Assembly (NCBI GenBank): GCA_964502775.1
Contig: CAZCYE010000007.1
Location: 1 to 29,649 of the forward strand
DNA from: CAZCYE01 sp964502775
GTDB taxonomy: Bacteria > Actinomycetota > Acidimicrobiia > IMCC26256 > PALSA-555
Reading direction: 5' to 3'
DNA length: 29,649 nt
Positions 7,965-16,082 of the stretch are shown in pieces. A program made the translations under genes and the position numbers. The stretch's first letter is position 1. Every line of letters begins with the position of its first letter. The notes under the pieces were generated by a model. It was not told the DNA's origin and searched no databases. It worked only from the letters and a program-made list of their open reading frames with translations.

Positions 7965-9374
7965 TCAGACGCAGAACCGCTCGTGGGCCTCGCTCAGCAC
8001 CTGGCGGAGCACTCGCTCGATCACGTCGAACTCCTCGTCTCCGGCAACGAGTGGTGGGGACAGCTGTACCACGGCCTCGCCGCCGCGGTCGTCGGCGCGA
8101 CAGATCAGGCCTTCCTCGGCCATGCGCGGCCCCACGAAGCCCCGGAGCAGTGCTTCGCGCTCCTCCGCCGGGAACGGCTCCTGGGTGGCGGCGTCGCGGA
8201 CCAGCTCGAGCGCCTGGAAGTAGCCCGCGCCCCGCACATCGCCCACGATGGGGATGTCGCGCAGCTGCTCCAACCGCGCCCGGAACCCGCCCTCGTGCTC
8301 CCGCACGTGCTCCAGGATGCCCTCACGGTCGAAGATGTCGAGGTTGGCGAGGGCCACCGCGCAGGAGAGGGGATGGCCACCGAAGGTGATGCCGTGGGCG
8401 AACGACGCCTTGCCCTCGAGGAACGGCTCGGCGAGGAAGTCGCGACAGATCACCGCACCCAGGGGCGCGTACCCGCTCGTGAGGCCCTTGGCGCAGGTGA
8501 TGATGTCGGGCATGTAGTCGTAGCGCTCGCATCCGAACGTGTACCCGAGTCGGCCGAACGCGCAGATCACCTCGTCCGAGACGAGGAGCACCCCGTAACG
8601 ATCACAGATCTCGCGCACGCGCGCGAAGTAGCCCTCGGGGGGCACGAAGCAGCCGCCCGCGTTCTGCACCGGCTCCAGGAACACGGCCGCGACGGTCTCG
8701 GGTCCCTCGAAGAGGATCGCGTCCTCGATCGCGTCGGTGATCGCAAGCATGAACGCCTTCTCGTCGTGCGCGAGCGGGTGGCGGTAGCGGTTGGTGTTGG
8801 CCACGTGCACGGCGCCCGGCGTGAGGGGCTCGAACGGTGTGCGCAGCGCCGTGATCCCCGTGATGGCCAGGGCCCCGAGCGTCGTCCCGTGGTACGCGGT
8901 GCGCCGGGCGATCACCTTGTGGCGCCCGGCCTCCCCGATCGAGCGGAAGTACTGGCGGGCGAGCTTCCACGCCGATTCGACGGCCTCGGAGCCCCCGCTC
9001 GTGAAGAACACCCTGTTCAGGTCGCCGGGCGCGAGCTCGGCGAGTCGGGCGGCCAGGTGTACCGCCGGCGGATGGGCAAAGCCCCAGATCGGGAAGTAGG
9101 CGAGGTCCATGGCCTGGCGCCGGGCGGCATCGGCCAGCTCGGCGCGGCCGTGCCCGAGCTGCACGGTGAAGAGGCCCGCGAGCCCGTCGAGGAATCGATT
9201 GCCCTCGCTGTCCCACACGTAGCAGCCCTCGCCGTGCGCCAGCACGCGCACGGGGTGCGCCTCGTCGAGGGTGCCGAGACGGGCGAAGTGCATCCAGAGG
9301 TGACGGCGAGCGAGCTCGGCGAGCGCAGCCGGGTCGACGCTCGCGCGGCGATCATCGGAGTGGGGTGCAGCCAT
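7965..9374 (-). CDS. Class-III PLP aminotransferase (putrescine/omega-amino acid type)
   Basis: From ATG 9374 the product has 469 residues with all features of a fold-I class-III aminotransferase: SGGSEA at residues 126-131, YHG at 161-163, the PLP-pyridine-binding D267 in LLVSDEVI, and the PLP lysine K296 in ITCAKGLTSGYAPLG. The sequence most resembles the aspartate aminotransferase family, class-III, which includes putrescine-pyruvate and beta-alanine-pyruvate enzymes. Near a polyamine importer and a gamma-aminobutyraldehyde-type dehydrogenase, an omega-amino or diamine substrate is the best inference. The start is chosen because the added 40 upstream residues would be low-complexity and overlap the divergent gene promoter. 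A CATGCT sits six bases before it. Confidence 0.93.
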   Translation of the reverse strand: MAAPHSDDRRASVDPAALAELARRHLWMHFARLGTLDEAHPVRVLAHGEGCYVWDSEGNRFLDGLAGLFTVQLGHGRAELADAARRQAMDLAYFPIWGFAHPPAVHLAARLAELAPGDLNRVFFTSGGSEAVESAWKLARQYFRSIGEAGRHKVIARRTAYHGTTLGALAITGITALRTPFEPLTPGAVHVANTNRYRHPLAHDEKAFMLAITDAIEDAILFEGPETVAAVFLEPVQNAGGCFVPPEGYFARVREICDRYGVLLVSDEVICAFGRLGYTFGCERYDYMPDIITCAKGLTSGYAPLGAVICRDFLAEPFLEGKASFAHGITFGGHPLSCAVALANLDIFDREGILEHVREHEGGFRARLEQLRDIPIVGDVRGAGYFQALELVRDAATQEPFPAEEREALLRGFVGPRMAEEGLICRADDRGGEAVVQLSPPLVAGDEEFDVIERVLRQVLSEAHERFCV

Positions 9375-9477
9375 GGCGAGAGCATGGCCGCGGGCCCGCC
9401 GGCCGGCAACCCCCCGCTCGAACCCGCCGCTGACGGCCATCGCCGTGCCTCCCGCGCCGCACTCGGTCCGGCCGCCG

Positions 9478-9483
9478 TACGCT
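9478..9483 (+). promoter_or_regulatory. Candidate -10 element of the FAD oxidoreductase gene
   Basis: TACGCT fits TAnnnT and lies nine bases before the ATG at 9493, with no purine-rich ribosome binding site between them. The mRNA would carry only a few leader bases. Confidence 0.35.
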
Positions 9484-9492
9484 TCCGGTGGC

Positions 9493-10940
9493 ATGGCTGC
9501 GCCGCTCGCGCCCGACTACGAGGAAACGCCGCTGTGGCACTCGGGCGTCACGCGGCCCGACGCGGCCCGCGTGCCCGGTCCGCTGCCACCTCACGCGGAT
9601 GTGGTGGTGGTGGGGGGTGGGTACTGCGGCGTCATGGCCGCGGCCGAGCTCGCGCGCCGGGGGCGCCACGTGGTCCTCGCCGAGGCCGGGCCCTTGGGCA
9701 ACGGTGCCAGCACCCGCAACGGGGGGATGGTCATCCCCGAGCTCAAGCGCGGGGTGGGCGTGCTCGAACGCCGCTTCGGTCCGCTCGGTCGCCGGCTCGT
9801 TGACTCGGTGTTCGAGGCGTTCATGATGGTTGAGCGGCTGATCGCCGCTCTCGACATCGACTGTGACTACGAGCGCGTGGGGGGCGTGCTGCTGGCCCAC
9901 CATCCCCGGCGGGTCGCCGCGCTCCAACAGGCCGAGCGCGAGTGGCGCGACCACCTCGGCCAAGAAGTGGCCTTCCTCGACCGCGACGAGATCGGGTCCG
10001 AGGTGGGTACCACCGCGTACCNNNNNNNNNNNNNNNNNNNNNNNNNNNNNNNNNNNNNNNNNNNNNNNNNNNNNNNNNNNNNNNNNNNNNNNNNNNNNNN
10101 NNNNNNNNNNNNNNNNNNNNNGTGGCCTTCCTCGACCGCGACGAGATCGGGTCCGAGGTGGGTACCACCGCGTACCACGGTGGCCTGGTGATCGAGCGCG
10201 TCGGCGGCCTGCACCCGGCGCGCTATCACGCCGGACTCGTTCGTTATGCACTGGCTGGGGGCGCCGAGCTGCATCCGGTCACCCGCGTCACCAGCGTGGA
10301 GCGACGCCCGGGTGGTGGCTTCCGCGTGGGTACCGCACGGGGTGCGCTCGATTGCGCCGACGTGGTGATGGCCACGAACGCCGACGCCGACGGTGTGGTG
10401 CCCGGTCTGCGGCGACGGGTGCTGCCGGTGGGCAGCTTCATCGTGGCCACCGAGCCGCTCGATGCACGGCTCCAGGACGCGCTCATCCCGCGCCGACGCA
10501 TGGTGTTCGACACTCGACATCTGCTCTCGTACTGGCGTCTCTCACCCGACGGTCGCATGGTGTTCGGGGGTCGTACGAGCCTGGCGCCCACGAGCGTGGC
10601 GCGGGCGCGCGACGCGCTGTACGACGAGATGGTGCGGATCCACCCTCAGTTGGCCGGCGCGCGCGTGGCCCGGGCGTGGGGCGGCCGCGTGGCCATCACC
10701 ATCGACCGCCTGCCGCACGTCGGGCGCATGGACGGGATCACCTACGCCACCGGTTGCAACGGCACCGGGATCGCGCTCAACACCTGGCTGGGCACGCGCG
10801 TCGCGGCGTGGGTGACCGGTGGGGAGCCGCCACCGTTCGCGGACCTGAGCTTCCGGCGTGTGCCATTGCACGGCTTGCGCGCGTTGTGGCTCCCGCTCGT
10901 GGGCGCGTGGTTCCGAGCGCTCGACCGCATCGGTCGCTGA
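9493..10940 (+). CDS. FAD-dependent amine oxidoreductase (DAO/PuuB-like), split by a scaffold gap
   Basis: The product has the FAD-binding Rossmann motif VVVVGGGYCG at residues 37-46 and the DAO-family C-terminal run RVAITIDRLPHVGRMDGITYATGCNGTGI. This resembles gamma-glutamylputrescine oxidase PuuB and related oxidases that convert an amine to an aldehyde with release of NH3 and H2O2. A 100-N run at 10022-10121 interrupts the gene, but the 55 bases before it (9967-10021) are identical to the 55 after it (10122-10176). Dropping the N run and one copy (155 bases) restores a single frame of 430 residues from ATG 9493 to TGA 10938-10940. I regard the gene as intact. It is divergent from the aminotransferase gene, 118 bases away. 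Confidence 0.88.
9967..10021. repeat. 55-base contig-end overlap, left copy (assembly artefact)
   Basis: This 55-base segment is identical to 10122-10176 on the other side of the N run. Merging the copies restores the reading frame, so the duplication is an unmerged overlap of two contigs rather than a biological repeat. Confidence 0.9.
10022..10121. other. Scaffold gap of 100 N
   Basis: Exactly 100 N, flanked by the same 55 bases. It probably represents no missing sequence; the true gap length is most likely negative (an overlap). Confidence 0.95.
10122..10176. repeat. 55-base contig-end overlap, right copy (assembly artefact)
   Basis: This is the second copy of 9967-10021, exact over all 55 bases. 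The sequence diverges immediately on either side, as expected for contig ends cut at a k-mer of 55. Confidence 0.9.
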
Positions 10941-10954
10941 GCGCGCGAACGGGC

Positions 10955-12310
10955 TCAGGTGCTCACTGCCGCGCAGAACTCGCCGAACACCTCCACGTAG
11001 CGGTCGATGTCGTCCTCGGTGTGCTGCACCGAGATCGTCCATTGCTCCTCGTCGCCCGGGGTCATGAAGACCCCACGATTGACCACGAAGGGGTAGGCGG
11101 CCTCGAAGAGCTCGGTGCGGGTCTCGAGGAAGTCGCGGTAGTTGGTGAGTGCCTCGGGGCGGTACGACACGCACCCCTTGGCCCCGAGGTCCACCGTGTG
11201 CGCCGGGAGGCCGTGGGCGGCGATGGCCTTGGCGCAGCCCTCGGCGAGGCGGGTACCGAGGGCGCCCAGGTGCGTGTAGGCATCGGCGGTGAGGACCTCG
11301 GTGAGCGCGGCGAGACCGGCCGCCGCCACCAGCGGGTTCCCGTTGAAGGTGCCCTGCTGGGCCGCACCCTTGGTGATCACGTCCATGATGTCGGCGCGGC
11401 CCCCGAACGCGGCACACGGGGTGCCCCCACCGATGGCCTTCGCGAAGCAGGCCAGGTCGGGCTGCACGCCGAAACGCTCGGTGGCGCCTCCCGCGGCGAT
11501 GGTGGCACCCGACTTGACCTCGTCGAAGATGAGGACCACGTCGTGGCGCGTGCACAGCTCGCGCACGGCCTCGAGGTAGCCGGGCTGGGGCACCACGATG
11601 CCGATGTTCATCATCACCGGCTCCAGGATCAGGCACGCGATCTCGCCGGCCCGGGCCTCGAAGAGGCGCTCCAGGGCGGCGGCGTCGTTGAAGGGGACCA
11701 CCACCGTGAGCTCGGCCATGCTCGCCGGGATCCCGAGCGACATCGGCGTCGACCACGGCTGGTCCCGCCCGCCGAGGAGGTCTCCGCTCGCCACCACCGA
11801 GAACATCACCGTGTCGTGGTGCCCGTGATAGGAGCCCTCGATCTTGGTCACCACGTCCCGGCCGGTAGCCGCGCGCGCGATGCGGATCGCGTCCATCGTG
11901 GCCTCGGTCCCCGAGTTGGCGAGGCGCACCTGCTCGAGTCGGAACCGCCGGCACAGCTCCTCGGCGAATGCCACCGTCGCAGGGGTCGTGGCCGCGAAGT
12001 GCGTGCCGGTGCGCGCCGCGCGCTCGATGGCCTCCACCACCTTGGGATGCGCGTGACCGACCACGTTCACGCCGAATCCGCCGTGGAAGTCGAGGTACTG
12101 GTGGCCGTCGACGTCCCATACCGAGCTGCCGGCACCCCGCTCCAGGTACACCGGGTAGGGGTCGTTGGCCTGGAACGAGGAGGCGACCCCCTTGGGCAGT
12201 GAACGCGACGCGCGCTCGAAGAGCGCCCGCGAGGCCGGGGTCCGCCTCACGAGCTCGGCGCGCTCCGCCGCGGCGAGACGCTCGGCCTGGGCCGTCAGGG
12301 TGTCGGTCAC
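10955..12310 (-). CDS. Glutamate-1-semialdehyde-aminomutase-like class-III aminotransferase
   Basis: The GTG at 12308-12310 overlaps the stop of the aldehyde dehydrogenase gene in a GTGA, giving 451 residues. Class-III PLP features are NSGTEA at 132-137, YHGHHD at 161-166, D263 in LIFDEVKSG and the PLP lysine K291 in ACFAKAIGGG. The LIFDEVxxG...FAKAIGGG pattern is that of the HemL (glutamate-1-semialdehyde aminomutase) branch, but many members in catabolic loci are ordinary aminotransferases. Coupled to an aminoaldehyde dehydrogenase and beside a polyamine importer, it more likely removes the amine from the product amino acid (GABA or a relative) than makes tetrapyrrole precursors. The precise substrate is inference. 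Confidence 0.9.
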   Translation of the reverse strand: MTDTLTAQAERLAAAERAELVRRTPASRALFERASRSLPKGVASSFQANDPYPVYLERGAGSSVWDVDGHQYLDFHGGFGVNVVGHAHPKVVEAIERAARTGTHFAATTPATVAFAEELCRRFRLEQVRLANSGTEATMDAIRIARAATGRDVVTKIEGSYHGHHDTVMFSVVASGDLLGGRDQPWSTPMSLGIPASMAELTVVVPFNDAAALERLFEARAGEIACLILEPVMMNIGIVVPQPGYLEAVRELCTRHDVVLIFDEVKSGATIAAGGATERFGVQPDLACFAKAIGGGTPCAAFGGRADIMDVITKGAAQQGTFNGNPLVAAAGLAALTEVLTADAYTHLGALGTRLAEGCAKAIAAHGLPAHTVDLGAKGCVSYRPEALTNYRDFLETRTELFEAAYPFVVNRGVFMTPGDEEQWTISVQHTEDDIDRYVEVFGEFCAAVST

Positions 12311-13728
12311 CACTTGATCATCACATGCTTGAGCTCGGTGTAGTGCTCGATGGCGTACAGCGACATGTCCTTGCCGTAGCCCGACTGCTTGAACCCGCCG
12401 TGGGGCAGCTCCGACACGATGGGGATGTGGTCGTTCACCCATACCGTGCCGTACTGGAGGCGCGCGGCCATCTTCATCGCCCGGCCCACGTTCGACGTCC
12501 ACACGCTCGCGGCGAGGCCGTAGTCCACGTCGTTCGCCCACGCCAGGGCGGCGTCCTCGTCGTCGAAGCGCTGCACGGTGACCACGGGGCCGAACACCTC
12601 GCGTTGGACGATCTCGGAGTCCTGGGCTGGGTTCACCACCACGGACGGCTCGTAGAAGAACCCGGCCCCACCGCGCCGGGCGCCGCCGACGGTCACCTCG
12701 GCCCCGGCGTCTCGAGCCCGATCCACGAAGCCGGCGACGCGCTCGAGCTGCTCGGCGGACACGAGCGGTCCCATCTCCACGTCGGGATCGTGAGGGTCGC
12801 CCACCGTGATCTGGCCGACCGCTTTCGTGAGACCCGTCACGAGATCGTCGTGCACGCCGGCCCCGGCCAGCACTCGGCACGGTGCGGTGCAGTCCTGTCC
12901 GGAGTTGTAGTACGCGCCTTCGGTCAACGTGGCGACGACGCGATCGAGATCGGCATCGTCGAACACGATGACCGGCGCCTTGCCACCCAGCTCGAGGTGC
13001 ACCCGCTTCAGGCTGTCGGCCGCGGCGCGAGCGATCGCCTTTCCGGTGGCCACGTCGCCGGTGAGCGAGACCATGGCCACGTCGGGATGGGTCACGAGCG
13101 CGGCGCCGGCAGTCTCGCCTTGTCCAGTCACCACGTTGAGCACGCCCGGCGGCAGGATGTCAGCGGTGATCTCGGCGAGCCGCAGCGCGGTGAGCGGCGT
13201 GAGCTCCGACGGCTTGAGCACCACCGTGTTGCCGGCGGCCAGTGCCGGCCCGAGCTTCCAGGTGGCCATGTTGAGCGGGTAGTTCCACGGTGCGATCGAT
13301 GCGACCACGCCGATCGGATCCCGACGCACGAAAGAGGTGTGGTCCTCGAGGTACTCGCCGGCCGCGCGTCCCTCGAGGAACCGGGCTCCGGCGGCGAAGA
13401 ACCGCCAGTTGTCCACCGTGAGGTCCATCTCGAACTCGATGATCGACACCGGCTTGCCCACGTTCGAGACCTCGAGCTCCTGGAGATGCTCGAGGTCGGC
13501 CGCGATCGCCTCGGCCACCTTGGCCAGGGTCTCGGATCGCTCGCGCGGGGTACGGGTCGACCACTCGGGGAAGGCGTCCGCGGCGGCGCTCACCGCCTCG
13601 TCCACGTCGGCGGCGTCGCTCGCGGCCACCTCTGCGATCTGGGCGCCCGTGGCGGGATCGATGACGGGGTCGGTCCGCCCGCTCCGGGCGGGCTGCCATT
13701 TCCCGGCGATGTAGTTCTCGTTCGGCAC
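12307..13728 (-). CDS. Gamma-aminobutyraldehyde-type aldehyde dehydrogenase (PatD-like)
   Basis: This 473-residue NAD(P)+-dependent dehydrogenase has the oxyanion asparagine N149 in APWNYP, K172 in LKPSE, the general base E246 in LELGGK and the catalytic cysteine C280 in GQDCTAPCR. The SGQDCTAxCR surrounding is typical of gamma-aminobutyraldehyde dehydrogenase (E. coli PatD/YdcW). It would oxidise 4-aminobutanal from putrescine to GABA, or 3-aminopropanal to beta-alanine. The GTG at 13728 has a strong ribosome binding site (AGAGGAG on the minus strand, 13734-13740), which decides against longer starts. The second aminotransferase follows with a 4-base overlap. A putative regulated promoter lies at 13756-13785. 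Confidence 0.93.
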   Translation of the reverse strand: MPNENYIAGKWQPARSGRTDPVIDPATGAQIAEVAASDAADVDEAVSAAADAFPEWSTRTPRERSETLAKVAEAIAADLEHLQELEVSNVGKPVSIIEFEMDLTVDNWRFFAAGARFLEGRAAGEYLEDHTSFVRRDPIGVVASIAPWNYPLNMATWKLGPALAAGNTVVLKPSELTPLTALRLAEITADILPPGVLNVVTGQGETAGAALVTHPDVAMVSLTGDVATGKAIARAAADSLKRVHLELGGKAPVIVFDDADLDRVVATLTEGAYYNSGQDCTAPCRVLAGAGVHDDLVTGLTKAVGQITVGDPHDPDVEMGPLVSAEQLERVAGFVDRARDAGAEVTVGGARRGGAGFFYEPSVVVNPAQDSEIVQREVFGPVVTVQRFDDEDAALAWANDVDYGLAASVWTSNVGRAMKMAARLQYGTVWVNDHIPIVSELPHGGFKQSGYGKDMSLYAIEHYTELKHVMIKW

Positions 13729-13755
13729 CGGATCTCCTCTGTAGGCCTGCCCACG

Positions 13756-13785
13756 ATGTTGTGCACGGCCGTGATCACTTGGCAA
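13756..13785 (-). promoter_or_regulatory. Putative promoter and operator of the aldehyde dehydrogenase operon
   Basis: On the minus strand TTGCCA (13780-13785) and CAACAT (13756-13761) are 18 bases apart and could be -35 and -10 elements. The spacer holds the perfect 10-base palindrome CACGGCCGTG (13764-13773), flanked by GTGATCAC (13771-13778). A repressor bound there would block the promoter. This is inferred from position only; no regulator gene is in the window. Confidence 0.35.
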
Positions 13786-13904
13786 GGTCGATCGATCCCG
13801 TCGTTGCGCCGCAGGGCTCGGGTACACGGCCCACTCGCTGTGGAATGCTGGGGGCCCGGTGCGCAGAGTCCACCGGCGGCGCCGACACGGGGGGAGGCAG
13901 CGGT

Positions 13905-14775
13905 GTGAGTGACGATCCGGTCATCGAGTTCGCCGGAGTCACCAAGCGCTTCGGGGACACCGCGGCCGTCCGCGACGTGAGCTTCGAGGTCGCTCCGGGC
14001 GAGTTCTTCTCGCTGTTGGGCCCGTCGGGATGCGGCAAGACCACCACGCTGCGCATGATCGCCGGTTTCGAGCAGCCGACTGAGGGCACGGTGGCACTCG
14101 AGGGGCACGACGTCACCGGCGTCCCCCCGTACCGTCGCCCCGTCAACACGGTCTTCCAGCACTACGCCCTCTTCCCCCACATGTCGGTGTTCGACAACGT
14201 CGCGTTCGGTCCGCGGAGCCGACGCGTCGACAAGGCCGAGACGCGCCGCCGTGTCGAGGAGCTCCTCGGTATCGTCCGGCTCACGGACTACGCGCTGCGC
14301 CGGCCCGCCCAGCTGTCGGGCGGCCAGCAGCAGCGGGTGGCGTTGGCGCGCGCGCTGGTCAACTACCCCAGCGCGTTGTTGCTCGACGAGCCGCTCGGGG
14401 CCCTCGACCTCAAGTTGCGCCAGGCGATGCAGATCGAGCTGAAGCGCATCCAGCGTGAGGTGGGGATCGCCTTCGTGTACGTGACCCACGACCAGCAAGA
14501 GGCGCTCACGATGTCGGATCGCATCGCGGTGATGAACGAGGGTCGGGTCTGTCAGATCGGCTCCCCAGAGGAGATCTACCACGAGCCCGCGTCGGTGTTC
14601 GTGGCCGGGTTCATCGGTGCCGCCAANNNNNNNNNNNNNNNNNNNNNNNNNNNNNNNNNNNNNNNNNNNNNNNNNNNNNNNNNNNNNNNNNNNNNNNNNN
14701 NNNNNNNNNNNNNNNNNNNNNNNNNNGGATGACGAGATGATCGTTGCTCCCACGACGCGCATGGCGGGAGTGTGA
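13905..14775 (+). CDS. potA: Spermidine/putrescine ABC transporter ATPase PotA (C-terminal part lost in a gap)
   Basis: From GTG 13905, after a GGGGGAGG ribosome binding site, 240 residues can be read: Walker A GPSGCGKTT at 39-47, Q-loop Q85, signature LSGGQ at 137-141, Walker B D161/E162, switch H195 in YVTHDQQEALTMSDRIAVM, then PEEIYHEPASVFVAGFIGAA. That last stretch is where PotA proteins leave the ATPase and enter the regulatory TOBE-type domain. A 100-N gap begins at 14627 in the middle of what should be an Asn codon. PotA is normally about 350-380 residues, so roughly 100 codons are missing and the N count does not reflect the true length. The frame ending MAGV and TGA at 14773-14775 may be the true C-terminus; this is tentative. 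Confidence 0.9.
14627..14726. other. Scaffold gap of 100 N inside potA
   Basis: Unlike the other two gaps, the flanks share no repeated sequence. The gap is therefore real, of unknown size, and removes the end of potA. Typical PotA length suggests about 300 missing bases. Confidence 0.85.
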
Positions 14776-14867
14776 TCGATGAGGTATCGATGGGGGACGG
14801 GTCCGAGCGGCCGACCGGTGAGGGCCGCAGCAAGTGCCGGTAGGCGATCGATAGGGAGGATGCCGAG

Positions 14868-16073
14868 ATGACGCAGCCGCAGGGAGAGCAGCAGAGAGGC
14901 CAGCAGCGAGGGCAGGGCGTGACCCGGCGTGACTTCCTCACCCGGGGCGGCACCACGCTCGGCGGCGCGGCGCTGGGGTCGGCACTGCTGGGCGCCGGCG
15001 CGCTCGGCGCCGGTGCGCTCGGCTCCGCGGCCGGGGCGAGCGTGACGAGTGGTGATCCCGGCGGGCGGCTCGACGTCTTGACCTGGCCGACGTATATCGA
15101 CCGGCGGTCCAAGCGACAGTTCCCGAGGCGCACCGGGATCGCGTTGAAGTACTCCGAGGGGATCAACGACAACAACGAGTTCTTCGCCAAGTACCAGGAG
15201 CAGTTCTCCCGCGGCCAGCACATCGGCTTCGACATCGTGACCCCCACCAGCTGGCTCGCGGCGCGGCTGATCGAGCTCGAGTACGTGCGAAAGCTCCCGT
15301 TCGCACGGATCCCCAACGTGTCCAACCTCGATCCCACGTTGGTGAACCCGGTGTGGGACCCCACCGGCGAGTACACGCTGCCGTGGCAGGGTGGGATGAC
15401 CGGCATCGCGTACAACATCGCCGAGACCGGCCGCGAGCTCACCAGCGTGAGCGACCTGTTCGACCCCAAGTTCCGGGGCAAGGTCGGCATGCTGCTGGAG
15501 ATGCGCGACACGATGGGTCTGCTGCTCCTCGGTGACGGCATCGACCCCGCGACCGTGACCTTCCAGCAGGCCCGCGCCTCGTTCGACCGCCTCGAGCGAG
15601 CGGTCGACAACGGCCAGGTCCGCAGTTTCACCGGCAACGACTACCAGGATGATCTCGTGAACGGCGACTTCGTTGTCAACGTCGCCTGGTCGGGCGACGT
15701 GGCGCAGCTCACGCTGGAGAACGAGGATCTGCGCTTCGTGATCCCCGATGAAGGTGGCAACCGGTGGGCCGACGTGATGTGCATGGTGGCCACCTCGAAG
15801 CGCACGGCCCAGGTGGCGGCGTGGATGGACTACTTCTACGACCCCGTGAACGCGGCCCAGGTGGCCGCCTACGTGCAGTTCCTCTCGCCGGTGGCCGGCA
15901 TCGAGGAGGAGCTGGCCGACCTGGATCCCGCCGCGGTCGACAACCCGTTGATTTTCCCGCCGCCCGAGATCACCGAGCAGCTGGTGCAGTTCAAGACGCT
16001 CGACCGCGACGAGGAGGAGCGCTTCGACCTCCGGTTCGCCGAGATCACGGGCACCGGAGGCGGCCCTGGCTGA
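14868..16073 (+). CDS. potD: Polyamine-binding protein PotD with a Tat signal
   Basis: This 401-residue substrate-binding protein matches the spermidine/putrescine-binding family: it begins its mature part with LDVLTWPTYIDRRSKRQFPRRTGI and has YTLPWQGGMTGIAYNI, NDYQDDLVNGDFVVNVAWSGD and later LSPVAGIEE. The N-terminus has a twin-arginine motif VTRRDFLTRGG near residue 18, then a long Ala/Gly/Leu hydrophobic stretch, so it should be exported folded by Tat. No cysteine lipobox follows, which is unusual for a monoderm binding protein that must stay near its permease; an uncleaved signal anchor would solve this. The ATG has an AGGGAGG ribosome binding site. It is followed by potB after 9 bases. 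Confidence 0.93.
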   Translation: MTQPQGEQQRGQQRGQGVTRRDFLTRGGTTLGGAALGSALLGAGALGAGALGSAAGASVTSGDPGGRLDVLTWPTYIDRRSKRQFPRRTGIALKYSEGINDNNEFFAKYQEQFSRGQHIGFDIVTPTSWLAARLIELEYVRKLPFARIPNVSNLDPTLVNPVWDPTGEYTLPWQGGMTGIAYNIAETGRELTSVSDLFDPKFRGKVGMLLEMRDTMGLLLLGDGIDPATVTFQQARASFDRLERAVDNGQVRSFTGNDYQDDLVNGDFVVNVAWSGDVAQLTLENEDLRFVIPDEGGNRWADVMCMVATSKRTAQVAAWMDYFYDPVNAAQVAAYVQFLSPVAGIEEELADLDPAAVDNPLIFPPPEITEQLVQFKTLDRDEEERFDLRFAEITGTGGGPG

Positions 16074-16082
16074 CCCTGAGCG

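Noticed and set aside
7671..9803. Long plus-strand open frame opposite the aminotransferase
   Set aside because: It is the shadow of a gene with all class-III aminotransferase motifs on the minus strand.
9967..10176. 55-base direct repeats as attachment sites or a mobile element footprint
   Set aside because: They sit exactly at the ends of a 100-N run, have the same length as at the other gap, and collapsing them restores the gene.
9863..12202. Long plus-strand open frame across the first gap and the second aminotransferase
   Set aside because: It reads through N and the duplicated contig end in the wrong frame and has no recognisable domain.
10955..12310. HemL as a tetrapyrrole biosynthesis gene
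   Set aside because: The gene is coupled to an aminoaldehyde dehydrogenase in a polyamine locus and no other haem biosynthesis gene is present, so a catabolic aminotransferase is more likely.
14775..14791. ATCGAT inverted copies between potA and potD as an operator
   Set aside because: The 6-base units are short and also occur by chance nearby (14847); with the gap close by the region is not reliable.
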